DNA of 64,000 nt, from assembly GCF_019649055.1 (NCBI RefSeq), contig NW_026570228.1, positions 744,001 through 808,000 on the forward strand, given 5' to 3'. The notes under the pieces were generated by a model, which ran no database searches, was not told the DNA's origin, and worked only from the letters and a program-made list of their open reading frames with translations. Positions 35,441 to 46,559 of this stretch are shown here, piece after piece; position 1 is the first letter of the stretch; each line of letters begins with the position of its first letter. This DNA is from Paramacrobiotus metropolitanus (taxonomy: Eukaryota > Tardigrada > Eutardigrada > Parachela > Macrobiotidae). Both the position numbers and the translations under genes were made by a program.

Positions 35441-36241
35441 AAATGACATAGTCAGTTGGCGTGTCAGGGTGTTATACTGTATTCGTTAACTGCTGGCTCG
35501 GTTGTTTTTGTCGCGGTAATCATGTCGTTCTGGTTCGATCATGGGAAGTTTGTTGTCCTTGAAACGGTGTGAAAAATTTTTCCGGTTAAAGCAGGCAGAA
35601 GATTTTTGTGTTGTAAGAGTAAAAGTACAAGGCGAAGTACGAGTAAAAGTACAGGAATGATTGCTGTTCACAATTCATACGTACTCTACCGCCTCACCGG
35701 ATAAGGGAGTTGCCGCACGTATGCAGTATTGTAATCGACCCTTATCATTCAGCTTCAAGGTCACCCTAACGTAACAGGAATTGTTTTGTATCTGTTTCCC
35801 TCAGGGCAAGCTGCGCAACCATACGTGATTAACTCAAGTTCGTTAAGTAAAAGCAACGCAGATGCAGGTTCGCCCTTACTTGTACCTTTGTAACACGTAA
35901 ACAACATACATTTTTATCTAGTTCTAAATATCATGCTGCAAGACTCGATCAATTGTACTATTGGTGAGTCAGTTGGAATTACGGTTATGTGAAGGAAAAC
36001 GTTTCGCTAACCTTATGTACTGTACTTACACGTAAATTGAATAAATGTACACTTCCACAAGCAATTTGCACATGTTGGCAAAAAATCGTTGTGTAGTACA
36101 GATCTAGACGTGTCCGGCGAGCCGCGGTGCATTTATTTTTTGGTCACACTTTTCTGACTTCCAACAAATGCATGTATAAGTAAACAGACAGACAGCATAA
36201 AATTTTGATGCAGTCCGGGGCGAGTTTCAAATTCCTTGTTA
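35441..36241. other. downstream flank of gene C and intergenic DNA
   Basis: The part 35700-35900 corresponds to 27430-27660 downstream of gene B. The remainder holds only short frames. No gene recognised. Confidence 0.5.
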
Positions 36242-36345
36242 ATCAGTGGAATTAAAGCGTAGGGTCATACACGAACCGGACCACGAAATCCGGCAGTCGT
36301 GCTCGGCCATTTCTTTCAACGCCAGCTCCACTTCCCTCTTGGTTA
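36242..36345 (-). CDS. possible isolated coding exon or remnant
   Basis: On the minus strand a frame reads LTKREVELALKEMAEHD then CRISWSGSC and stops after FNSTD. The pattern of an amphipathic helix followed by a cysteine and an aromatic/basic strand loosely resembles the start of an astacin-type metalloprotease domain. No zinc-binding HExxH motif is present here, and no neighbouring exon was found. Weak evidence. Confidence 0.2.
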
Positions 36346-36616
36346 AATGGAATAAATAAAACATTCACACTTCAATACAACCACACTCACGCTCACCATG
36401 TTAGAACAACGCACTGCCACTGCCCTGTAATAAAGTAACAGAAATTTTTTTATTTTGTTATAAGGCCTGTGACGAGACTCGACTGGTTCGCTAAACTAAG
36501 TTAGAGTACTGGTCAGTCAGGATCGCTAAAGTGCTGTTTCGTAGGCTATAATCCTGACGAAAAATGTTATAGTTCAATCTACAATCAATCTCAAGTGTTA
36601 GCAACTCTCAGACACG

Positions 36617-37809
36617 TTGGGACGCAATACTATATGCATTTCAACGCCTTCGAACGAAAACTTGAGTCTGACGGTGAAGATGATTGTGCATACTGGATTT
36701 ACACAGGAGAATTCCATGTAGAAAGCAGCCATGCAAATAGCCACATTCGGGGATCCATATGGAGGTTGACAACCAAAGTCACGGCGGAGCCTGACAAGGG
36801 CGTTGCTTATGTTTCTCCAAAGAGTGAAGATGCTCGTCTTACAGCAGCAGAAGCTGTACTGGTTCTGTGCTTCGTATATACCAGAGCAAGTAAGTGTTTT
36901 ACATACGATGTTATTCCCTGTTTTCATATGCTTTTAACTGCCATAAACTGTAGGTTAATACAAATTGATACTTGATACTTGATACTTTGCGTAAAATAAA
37001 CATGCTGTACTTATAATAAGTCAAAACATACTTACACTTCTAGATACTGTATATAGCGCACTACTTATTGGTCATTGTGAGATGAATAATTAAAGCAGAT
37101 TACGTTGACCGTATTTTTATTATTCTTTGGTCTCGCAGTTATGGCTGGGAAGAAGAAAGCGCACCGTGCAAAGTGCTAATTATTCCATCTGGGTGGCAGG
37201 TCCCGCAAAACGGCTGCTTATTGCGCATCCCCACAACAGTCGATCCTGACATGAACACTCGCCTTGTTCTCCCATCAGGCACTACGGCTTTTTTAAGGCT
37301 GATTTTGTACCAACCCTCGAAAGGGTATCAACAAGCTGACTGCCACGGACTAATGGATAGTTTAGGCTCTATACTAGAAACCGGATACGCTGCCGAATGC
37401 ACACTGGTTTCCTGTGATGGAAGCCAGTTCTTCGCCCACCGCGCCATTTTGGGAGTGCAGTCCCGCGTATTCAGGACGATGTTTGCCACGGACATGCAAA
37501 AAAAGCTTTAGGAAATTGCAATATGGACGATATTGACGGAGAGATGTTAAGCGCGCTCCTACGGTTCGCATATTCGCGCCGGCTTCCGAACGTCCTGGAT
37601 GAGCGTGTTATGGTGGAGCTTTACGATATGGACGGCAAATAAGAGATGCAATGGCTGATGCAGCACTGTAAGGAAGACGTGATCCGCAACATCACGGTGA
37701 ACATTGAACAACACTGGACAGTATATCTGGTTCGCGCAGCAACGTGGACTGGAGAAAATGATGGAGGGCGTGGTCACATTTATTCGCAATGACCGTTATG
37801 AGTTTTAGC
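36617..37809 (+). pseudogene. MATH-like/BTB protein pseudogene
   Basis: The exon 36617-36889 encodes a MATH-like segment (YTGEFHVESS, SIWRLTTKVT). The next exon, from 37139, begins YGWEEES and leads into a BTB domain (MDSLGSILETGYAAECTLVSCDGSQFFAHRAILG in several pieces). The reading frame is lost at an A7 run (37498-37504). It continues as MLSALLRFAYSRRLPN, meets a TAA in MDGK-stop-EMQW, and shifts again before VVTFIRNDRYEF at the end. The donor at 36890 also leaves the wrong phase by one base. The layout matches the intact MATH/BTB gene at 61053-62286. Such proteins usually act as Cullin-3 substrate adaptors; this copy looks dead. Confidence 0.7.
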
Positions 37810-38247
37810 CTTCGATGCACGGATCGAGTGCCGAAAGCCATTGTTTCGAGGCAAATTTACAGCTTTTTTTAATAAACTCTTTAATTTTCTCCATGGTGTG
37901 CGCTCTGCTGCGAAGAAGACGTGTCCCGCGTTACAGTGTTTAAGTATGCTTGTTGCATTTCTTACTTGTTAGAGATGATTTCATTACTTGTACCTATCTC
38001 TGTCGCTTCTTTCTGCTTGCATTTCCTTTCATAAAATACTGCTTTCATTCCGGTATTCGGGAACCCTGACCGTTACAACTTACCACAGAAAGAACATATG
38101 CACAATCTGTTTCACTAAAAAGATACTGTTTAACTAAGGGCGTCTCTATACACAGCTTTGTACACTTTTTCTTCATTTTTTACCTAGGGTAAGCATTGTG
38201 AATTTAACAGTCACAAATTTACTATAAAATTAGGAAGCCATCAGTGA
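37810..38247. other. intergenic stretch, nothing recognised
   Basis: AT-rich DNA with short frames only. An AATAAACTC motif at about 37872 could be a poly(A) signal of the former BTB gene. Confidence 0.4.
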
Positions 38248-38384
38248 TTACTGGCCCCAGCCTACATGTACAGCGGTATTGGGTTGCCACAGAACACTTC
38301 GTTTACATTTCCCGAAGCTGGTGCAGTTTCCTTGGCAGAAGCCGCATTCACGCATGCCGCACGAATTGTACAGTCGCTGACCCG
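38248..38384 (-). CDS. possible cysteine-rich terminal exon
   Basis: On the minus strand after an ACAAG acceptor-like site at 38385, a frame reads RLYNSCGMRECGFCQGNC and TSFGKCKRS, ending at a TAA at 38248-38250. Five cysteines with spacing C-x3-C-x2-C-x3-C-x5-C would suit a small disulfide-rich secreted domain. No signal peptide exon was located upstream and no family is recognised. It may be the last exon of a small secreted protein or chance. Confidence 0.25.
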
Positions 38385-39135
38385 CTTGTACAAGAGACCT
38401 TGGTCATGGCACTGGAATAGGTAATCAATCGTAACTTAGGAGTCATTGTGGCGTCTTGGACGTATCCCACAACACCGGTTTTGATGATTTCTGTCTTTTG
38501 CTCATACAGTAACAGGGTGCATCGCGTTGCAAGGGGATAATAACTTCTTTATTTAAAACATCGAGTAGTATGGCACTGTTACTACTGTATACGGTAAAAG
38601 TAACCTTCTTCAATTTTACTGCTGTCCTGCCAGCCGTTGCGATGCTGCTTCGTATAGGTGCACCCAACATGTGACCCAAGGACACTTTAATCGTGAAAAC
38701 CTGGCCACAGAATTAATAACCAATACGATTCTACTACGTAACTGTACACTGTGCAGTACAGAAACAACAAACGACGAGTAGGAAGGAGGGCCCTCATTAA
38801 TGACACGCAACAGACGAAACGAGTTTGATGGCATTTTACCTCGCTGTCGTCTAGCCATGCCAGTATTAAACATAAAGCTACACTATTATTACCGATGGTA
38901 TTATCACCAGAATCTATTTATTTTGAAAAACAGAATGCGCCGATTAACAGACTTATGTTAACACTCCAGCTTGTAAACACTGAACAATAACGTCTGTCTC
39001 GAACGAATTTTATTTGCTACGCCCTGTTGGTAAAAATGTCAAACAGTCAAAGCGGCAGTATCCAAAATCTCGAACAACGGGCTAATAAAAAATTAACAAG
39101 AAAACTAGTATAAGGAATATAATAATAAACTTAAG
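38385..39135. other. intergenic stretch, nothing recognised
   Basis: Minus-strand frames at 38443-38685 and 38616-38873 overlap in different phases and show no family features. No repeats or RNA genes seen. Confidence 0.4.
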
Positions 39136-41480
39136 CTACCGAGCAATGGAAATTCCACTTATTTCCCCACCAATCGCAACCGTGTGCCACAGCGACTGCA
39201 TATCTTGTGGGGAGATGGCGACGGTCGACCAGGGCTCGTCTCGAAAACAGTCGTAGATTTCTACTGAATACTGATCGTCGCCTTTCACATTTTGGCCGCC
39301 GCAGACGTAAATTTTTTTGTTTGCAACGCAAGCTGAATGACACCGTCTCGCTTGCTGCAAAGGGTGAATATTTTCTCATATGGAAGTTCTTATGTTCAAG
39401 CGAACACAGGAAGCTGTTACGTCCCATCCTCCTGCTGGCCTTTTGAACGCACCGCCAAGAATATAAACATTGCAGTCAACAGAAGCCATACTAAACATTT
39501 TTTGGCTTTGTGGAAGATGCGGCAAGGATTTCCATTCATCCGCCACCGGGTCATAGAGAGACAACTGAGAGAAGTCGGTGTTCAGTTTGTCGTGTGCATG
39601 GAGTATCTTCTGTTCACATGCAACCACTGCCTTGACATTCCACCTGCAACACAGAAGATGTCAAGATCGTAAGTAAAGATGTTCACTCGGCTGAAACCAC
39701 AATAAATCAAGGATTTCTGGAATTTCCTATTCGTTCCGTCATTTCAAAACACAGACAAAGTATAAATGTAAAGTCCGTTTGATGAACAGCGGGAGTGCGA
39801 CGGCGTGCAACCGGCGTGCTGCATACCCGTTGATTGTAGTTGGTCTCTCGAATTTGATACGGCCGTTGCTTAGGTCTTCCGCCATAAATTGGTAGTCATT
39901 ATGTGTTCTACGTCGGAAATAATAAATCGTGTCTTTGACCACGACTGGAGCGCACCACGGTATGTACGTAACGTATCTTGTGTCCGTATGAAGCCAAAAT
40001 GAATGCAAGGTGCCTTTCGATATAATTATTCCAAAGGTGCAGTTCATGTTGACTGTCGTCCGTGCCCGCTTGTAATATTATTTCCCTATTCGGCGACGTT
40101 AACTGAGGATAAACAAGTCTCAGAGCTCTCTGGAATAGGCACTTCAATAACTCGAATTTGGTTGGTGACCACTTCAAGAATTGCCGCCGTAACAATGCCG
40201 GATTGTGCACTCCGTGCCATCACAACAACATCCACTTTGCCAGTTCCACCAGATTTGTCGTAATCGAGGTGCGCGTCGCGAACTACTGAGAATTTGGGCA
40301 ACAGCGCCTCAGCCGATATTCTACCTTTGGGGTTTCGTTGCAAACACAGACGGATACAGGCGGCTAACTTCTGAGGTATTTCAGCACTGACAAATGGCAC
40401 ATAGCCATTCAATATAAAGCCGGCAAACTGACTGTTGGGAACATTATTAAAAACTGCAGTTTGTATGCCATCCTTTTCAAGCAGTTTCGCATCCGTCTTG
40501 TTGCCTATGAGGCAATCGGCGATCTCAAGCATTATGCAACCTAAACTCCATATATCCGTTCCTTGTCCCGGACTGTCTGACGCAAGTTGCAGACAGAATT
40601 TTTCAGCATTTCTGGCGACATGTAGCGCGCAGTTCCACGCAGCTGCGAAATGTCTCCAGAGCACGTACTGCTTTCTTTCATGTGAACCAAATCATCTAAA
40701 TCTCCGATCAGCAACGTCTTTCTACCATCGTTCCAACATTTCACAAGGATGTTTCTGGGCTTCAAGTCCCCGTGTATGATTCCCTGATGATGTAGGAATT
40801 CTAATCCCGTGGTTATTTCTCTACAGTATCGTTCAATATCTTGATATTGTTTTAGAAGATTTTTTCTTTCCTGGGCTTGCTTTAAAATAGAAGTGAGATC
40901 ACCTGAAACACACTCCTGGATATTGGAGAACAGCATCTGTAACCACCAGAAAGGTGGATTGATGAATCGCCAATGAATTTCATTGACCTTTCTGCCGAAG
41001 TCTCGACAGAAAGGTGGATGTAATTCATTGACCATCAACTATCCACCAACCCACCTTTCTGCCGGTCGTTTGATCACAAGCGGTCACACATGTGCCAAAG
41101 TGCATGAAGTTTTTCCTTACCGCTATAGCGCTCCATCATTATTTCCACTGTCACCCCGCCAGCTGATTTTGTGACACGAACCTGATGGTAACGTACTAGG
41201 TTCTGATGCACTAACTGAGGAAGTCCCCTAAATTGAGCACACGTTTTCGCCCAGTATTCTGCATTTGTAACAATTTCGGAGTTCGTATCTATATCTAGAT
41301 GATTAACTTTCACAGCTACCGTCTCTTCTCCGATATAATCACCGCGCTCCGTAATTGCAGCACTGTAGACAATTCCAGATGCTCCTCTTGCAATAAAACT
41401 AGTATTGGAGTAATGGTATTCGCACGGAGTGCCAAATATTTCGATTTCGCTTTTAAAAACTTGAACACCTTAGTTGCCAT
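39136..41480 (-). pseudogene. protein kinase fused to C-terminal Kelch repeats, several frame breaks
   Basis: Minus strand. Exon 1 (41480-41121) holds the glycine loop IARGASGIVYSA and the lysine motif VAVKVNHL, and joins in phase to exon 2 (starting at 40902). Exon 2 continues with GLEFLHHQGIIHGDLKPRN, a GDLDD in place of DFG, and RGTARYMSPEML. After a frameshift at the A5/T5 run 40599-40603 it reads GQGTDIWSLGCIMLEIADC. Further downstream are Kelch-like blades (LYDPVADEWKSLPHLP, VYILGGAF, CHSACVANKKIYVCGG). The last exon starts at 39643 and has an in-frame TGA between two blades. The initiator ATG at 41480 is one base out of frame with the kinase. HGD instead of HRD marks a non-RD kinase. 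It is either a recent pseudogene or a gene damaged by base-calling indels. Confidence 0.65.
40930..41070. repeat. inverted/direct CAGAAAGGTGGAT repeats inside the kinase intron
   Basis: CAGAAAGGTGGAT occurs at about 40948 and 41007, and its inverse CCACCTTTCTGCC lies near 41051. CCAATGAATTTCATTGACC and AATTCATTGACCATC are also repeated. They fall within the 218-bp intron and may be the remains of a small foldback element. Confidence 0.45.
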
Positions 41481-41739
41481 TTTAATTAAAATCTAGGCAC
41501 AAACAATGCAAAACCGATTGCGTGAAAGGTTAAGTCTTGAGCAACCTCACTCTACTGGATGCCGCAACATGGAGGCCATATTAATATTTCGCTTCAGCAT
41601 TATTTTCGATTTTTAACTTTTAAGTGTGTAAAGAGAAATGATTACTGTGTTTGCATTCAGTGATTAGATAACGGTTTACACCAGAATGAGATTGGTTATA
41701 CAGCAATATCGCACACCGAAGAAGGAGCTTGCAGGTCGG

Positions 41740-41932
41740 CAGTGGCGAATCTAGGCGGGTTCGGACGGGGGGCTAGAGAACTCACACCAAAGAGGGGAGT
41801 ACTCTCTCGCTTTTTCGGCGACCTCCGGCGTAAAAAATTTCGCAACGTACCCCCCTCTTGTGAATTTTTTTTACGTCCGAGTTACGGGGGGGCATTAGCC
41901 CCGGGAGCCCCCCCCCCTTAAATTCGCCACTG
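41740..41932. mobile_element. hAT-type MITE with 8-bp target-site duplication
   Basis: The element begins CAGTGGCGAATCTA and ends with the reverse complement of CAGTGGCGAATTTA. It is flanked by direct 8-bp repeats CAGGTCGG at 41732-41739 and 41933-41940. An 8-bp duplication with CAG-initial termini is typical of the hAT superfamily. The 193-bp interior is GC-rich (runs of G and C) and non-coding. Confidence 0.85.
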
Positions 41933-41940
41933 CAGGTCGG

Positions 41941-42489
41941 CTATGTAATGCACAAATTATTAAGCACGCCGCAAGCCGTTCAACTAACAGAGTAGAAATC
42001 ATTATTATCTGGGCTTTCTACTGCAATACCCATAATTTCTCATGCTCTGTAAATAGCACTGTGCAACGGCGCTTCCCTTGTTATGTACACCGCTGCTGTC
42101 GCGCTGTGTGTTATGATCCAAGCTTTTTGACATAGAATCATAGAATCGAAGAACTTTCAGTAACTGATAACGTATAAGCGCGGATGGTGAGATCAATAAT
42201 TAATAGTCAACTGGATTAACCTGGATTTACCATCGAATGATTGATGAGAACCGTTTTCGTAAAATGTAAGAAGAGAAGTCGTCGTAAGAAGAGAAATCGT
42301 CGTAAAAACTATTATCCCGACCCCGAGACACCCTGAAATCAAAGGTTTTAGTGCCGAAATTCCACAAATCCGTGAGAGGATCATATTTTGCGTCAGATTA
42401 CATGACCTGCCCCGTTTGTCATCTGGTGCATCGGCCTGATTAAGCGGATGACTTTGGCAGAAAGCTTCCACTTCTAGTAGATTCCACTT
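41941..42489. other. intergenic stretch downstream of the GST gene
   Basis: Contains a duplicated GTAAGAAGAGAAATCGTC unit at about 42267-42301. It also contains the out-of-frame continuation of the ancestral GST C-terminus (AFCQSHPLNQADAPDDKRGR on the minus strand, about 42465-42406). Confidence 0.5.
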
Positions 42490-42530
42490 CTAGTAGATTC
42501 TTGTAGCTTCCACTTCTAGTAGATTCTTGT
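42466..42530. repeat. threefold TTCCACTTCTAGTAGATT repeat at the GST 3' end
   Basis: TTCCACTTCTAGTAGATT occurs three times, starting near 42466, 42482 and 42508, with TCTTGTAG after two of them. The repeat overlaps the end of the GST coding sequence and creates its premature stop. Confidence 0.85.
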
Positions 42531-43310
42531 AGATGCCAACGGCTAGTGGAAATTTGTTGATATCTACACTAAATCGTCGCGCTCCGAAAATCTGCGGGGC
42601 CAGCGCACAATCCGCTGCGGTGACCTCATCACCCACACAGTATTTTCCACTCGTTCTCTCCAGAATCGCCTCCAGTGCAGTCAGGCCTTTTTCGATCCAG
42701 AACACCTAGCGAATACGGGAGATGAAAAACAACAATCTACCCTAGCGTATTAAAAATATCGTTCTTATTATATTTATTTAGCTTGGCCTATGATGAGCCC
42801 CTTTTAAGCCCTTTATGACAGCATTCGTAAAACAAAGTTTTTATGTACGAGTGTACGTTTTACTGTGTACGCAGTCCAGTTTGTTGGAGAACTACTATTA
42901 CGGCACAGAACGGCTACCTGCCATTTCTTTTGTTCGGCTTCGTTACTGCTGTACCGTTGCGCCACATTAGGTTCCTGCAGCGGTTGTACTCCTGAATTTA
43001 TTAGTTCCACAATCTGCCGCACACGTGCTCTCATCAGCGGATTTTCGGGATAAATGGGCGGTTCCGGTCGCGTTTCCTCCAGGTACTCTATAACAGTCAC
43101 CGACTCTAGGAGCATGTTTCCATCGATATACAGTGCCGGAACCTGATGGAGTGGATTTAAAACTTGTAGCTTCTTCCGGATCTCTGCGTCCTGAAGCTGT
43201 AAACTACGGATGACGTGCTGGTACTTGTTGTTTTTAATTGCCAAGACGGCTCGCACTCGCCACGAACAGGAGCTGACACCAACGTCAAAAAAGATAGTCT
43301 CGTGCTGCAT
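42490..43310 (-). CDS. GSTZ1: glutathione S-transferase zeta / maleylacetoacetate isomerase
   Basis: Two minus-strand exons, 43310-42918 and 42705-42490, join in phase (EQKKWQ to VFWIEKG) for about 202 residues. The zeta-class active-site motif SSCSWRVR (residues 13-20) is present. So are NPLHQVPAL and ESVTVIEYLEETRP of the thioredoxin fold, GVQPLQ at the start of the helical domain and YCVGDEVTAADCALAPQ. The enzyme isomerises maleylacetoacetate to fumarylacetoacetate in tyrosine catabolism, using glutathione in the cytosol. At the end, KNLLEVEA is followed by a duplicated piece that brings in an early stop (ATRIY). The ancestral tail AFCQSHPLNQAD remains downstream out of frame. The protein may still fold, lacking the last 15-25 residues. 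Confidence 0.85.
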
Positions 43311-43889
43311 TTTATTGTTTCTGGCAAAAGTTACGCGAGGGTTGTTGAGAAATAAATATAAACAACAATGTTTTAGAGGGAGAAATTGATGAAGTCAAGT
43401 TTATTCGTGATGGCCGCTACGAGTTTTCGCCTACAACGTAAAATTGTATCGCGGGCATGTCATTTGACGGATGCAGAACACCCTACGTCTATGCACTTCT
43501 ATGCTCACTTTTTACAAAATGCTGTTTTCCCCAAAACTCTTGCGCTTTTCTTGCTGCTGAGAGCTTTAGATACATCTGGGAAGATGCACTTTGTTTGACA
43601 CCGCCCCAGCCTATTAAAATGAGATCAAAAGCAAAACTGCTTCACTCGACAATTTGGCTTTACCCGTCCCGCGCACAAAGCAACCGCAGCGTTGATCAAC
43701 TCACATACGATCTAAAGAAGCGATAAAAAAAGATCTGATCGAAATTTGCAGGCGGTCTCCGGTCGAACCAATTCTAGTCACCGAGGCATGCTTTAAAATG
43801 AATTTAATCAGGTAGTTTACAGACGTACCCAAATTTGCATAGTTTAATGGCGCAACTTTATCTTTTACTGGTCAGTTTGTTCTACAGCT
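43311..43889. other. intergenic stretch with a BTB-like coding remnant
   Basis: Apart from the remnant at 43382-43441, only short unrecognised frames occur. The 5' flank of the GST gene occupies the left part. Confidence 0.4.
43382..43441 (+). pseudogene. fragment of a BTB-family C-terminus
   Basis: The frame EIDEVKFIRDGRYEFSPTT followed by TAA resembles the end of the BTB pseudogene at 36617-37809 (VVTFIRNDRYEF). No other part of the gene is nearby, so this is probably a duplicated scrap. Confidence 0.45.
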
Positions 43890-44046
43890 TAGGACGAAAT
43901 GGTCGCATACCCATTATCTCCACATTCAGTACGAATGCAGCGCAGTGCACTGTACGACTGAGTTCAAAATATCCGTTTCGTACAAGTGCACTGCACCGCT
44001 TGCGTACAGAATGCTGGGTATGGGGCTATGCGACCATTTAGTCCTA
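43890..44046. mobile_element. 157-bp MITE with TA-bounded terminal inverted repeats
   Basis: The left end TAGGACGAAATGGTCGCATA matches the reverse complement of the right end (TAGGACTAAATGGTCGCATA). TA at both extremities is consistent with a Tc1/mariner-type TA target. Inside, a second inner inverted motif (GTACGAATGCAGCGCAGTGCACT versus AGTGCACTGCACC) adds to its folding. No coding capacity. Confidence 0.7.
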
Positions 44047-44692
44047 CATTGTACATACTATAAACGGTTAATTATAAAATGGTCCCGGTTAACATTTCCT
44101 TGATAAAGGTCAGTCGACAGAGCGTCTAAAACAGAAATATTACGAATACGCATCACGGTTCAGAATAAAAAAGAACAGAAACCAGGCGATTTAATAATTG
44201 CGTTCAGAGGTCACTGTAAAATAGCCGATGAGAAAATACTTAATAAACTACAATTCTTTCTGAAGTCCTAATATGCTAAATATACTCTGTATGCATGTTT
44301 TAACAACCGGAAAATGCAGCCGACTTCTGGCACGCCAGCGCCTGGTGCTGGTTATTAAAATCAAAACAAAATCAAATTAAGACCAAATTTTGATAGGCTG
44401 CGTTCAACGAAAGCTCGATCATATAACATTAGCGAGCTTATCACATTGAAAATGGCTTCAACGTTTTTATTATGTTCTTTTAGACTGCATTTGATGGTGA
44501 GCCAGCAGATAACTGTTGCCAGAATAAATCTCAGCTAAAGTTTACGATAACATCGATTTGATACTATCGGAAAGGTAAGAAATATCGCTAGTATTTTCTA
44601 TATACATGAGCGATGGGAACCTGGAATACCTACTCGCCGTATCGCGCTGAAAGTTTTGTTTTATCGGTACTGCACGACACAGCTTCGTGAAA
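44047..44692. other. upstream region of the secreted LRR gene
   Basis: AT-rich with short frames only. It probably includes the promoter and 5' UTR of the gene starting at 44693, but no specific element was identified. Confidence 0.35.
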
Positions 44693-46130
44693 ATGCAAAA
44701 GCCCATTTTACTCTTTGCATTACCTCTGGGAATTTTGTTATCATGGGCAGCACCGTTGAACGGTTTACCGCATCCCAGCTGCACATACTCGCCAAACGGG
44801 GAGATTGTTCTCCACGGTGAGAACCTTTACGATCCCGACGTAGAAAAACTTCTCGATTGTAAGAAGGTGCCGAAACTGCGGATACCCAGTAATTTCGACG
44901 TATACCAAGTACCGACCGCTGTCAAGTCCATTGATCTGGGTTGCAGCCGACGGTGTGTACCGTCCGAATACTGCGCCCGGCTGGAAACCGGCTTCCTGCC
45001 GCTGCCCGCCCGACCCGAGTTAACGAGCGTGCAGTTTTCGGGCTTTGAAGGTCCCCTACCGTTCGGATGGTTTTTAGCGAACGTAAAAGATCACTTGACA
45101 ACACTGAAGATAGGCTGCACGCCGATTGGTCATCTGGATGCCGATGCGCTTCGTGGATTCTCTGCTCTGACCCGGCTTGATCTGAAGCATGCACAGATCA
45201 GTACAATTGATCCCATTGCATTCGCCAATCTTGGCGCCTCTCCGTCCAAGTTGGCCAGTGTCAGCCTGGGCGGTAATTCCCTGCAGGAGATCGATTTATC
45301 GTGGTTTGAACCCGTTAAGGAAAGCCTGGTAGGCAACGTATATTAAATTACATCATTTAATCGTCTAAAATTCCGCAAATGGTTTCATAATATTTCATGC
45401 ATATTTCCATGTATATTATAATTTAATAATCATTCGAGTATGTTTTATTAGGTAAAAAAAATATTTATTGTACATAATGTGGTGAATGGTTTCAAGTACA
45501 TGCAGTACTGCTTACAGTTAGCAATATTAATAGGGATCGCTAATAATAAAATAAGTCGGATCATTTTATTTACTGTCCATTTGCGCAGGCATTTATGTAT
45601 CTGTTGCCTAATAAAAAGTATTAAGAGAAGTTGCTGTACTGTAAATTTCCCAGGAAACAGTGGACAGTGGCGCATTTCAAACAAAATCCAATAAAAATTC
45701 TTGTATTACCTTATATCTTAAATTTTATGGTATAAAATCCGATATGAATTTTTATGTTTTGTAATGTTTGTAGACTGATCTGGAAGCCAGCTATCAAAAG
45801 CCGCCCATGTCGTCGCTGAAGCTTAGCGGTCCGGAATTCCAACTAGCCCTAAAAACCCTCGATGTCGTTAAAAATGGTCTGCGTGTTATTCCGCCGGAAG
45901 TACTGAAGGCCATTCGACCGCGCCCTGGCGCGTCTACGCATTTCGCCTTCCAGAGTAATGGGTTGTGCCGGGAGATGGATTGCTCGTGTTGTGCCATGGA
46001 AGGCTTCATGCGCTGGGCCGTCGGTATTCAATCGGCCGCGAACAAAGTCACCTTCGAGTGCGTCTACACGGTGGAAGATCCCTCCGTGTACGTACCCGAC
46101 CAACTTTACCAGAACTGTGGCGCCAAATAA
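44693..46130 (+). CDS. secreted leucine-rich-repeat protein
   Basis: Exons 44693-45328 and 45774-46130 join in phase for 330 residues. I chose the ATG at 44693 (MQKPILLFALPLGILL) because it opens a clear signal peptide ending near residue 25. Cysteines around residues 80-90 (GCSRRCVPSEYC) cap the N-terminal part. LRR-like repeats follow (ALRGFSALTRLDLKHAQISTIDPIAFANL, SKLASVSLGGNSLQEIDLSWF). Exon 2 continues with SLKLSGPEFQLALKTLDVVK and ends in a cysteine-rich cap (CREMDCSCC ... FECVYTVED ... YQNC). No transmembrane segment or GPI-like hydrophobic tail was seen, so it is probably extracellular. LRR proteins of this type bind other proteins; the ligand is unknown. Confidence 0.8.
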
Positions 46131-46559
46131 ACCAAGTGTGGCGAAATTTGTACGAATAACTGCTATTAATTTTGTCAAATTTGATTGAATTTTTCTTCGG
46201 CGACGCTAAGGTTTTGCGGAAGTAGTGTACATACTGCAATGGCGGACTGTCATCGTTTTTCGTAACGCTTGCCAAGCACAGTTATGTTCGAGTGAAGGGT
46301 TTCTCAGCGAAATGTCTAAAGGGAATAACATTTGACGGAACGGCTGGAATAGGCCCACCATAGTTAATAAACTTCGATAAAGTAAATACAGTAATTAAAC
46401 AATATGACGTTCTATCACTGCGCAAAAAACTGGGTTTGTCTGTATGTGCAAAAACTTGGCGATTGTTATTTGATAAGTGCAAATAAAAGTGTCATGGCCG
46501 GTTCTTCCATTTGTCTGTATTACCGAGCCGGGATACTGGTGGTCCTGGAAATCTTGGCG
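46131..46559. other. short convergent intergenic region
   Basis: The LRR gene (plus) and the guanylate cyclase gene (minus) end facing each other here. Candidate AATAAA-type signals occur on both strands. No gene. Confidence 0.4.
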
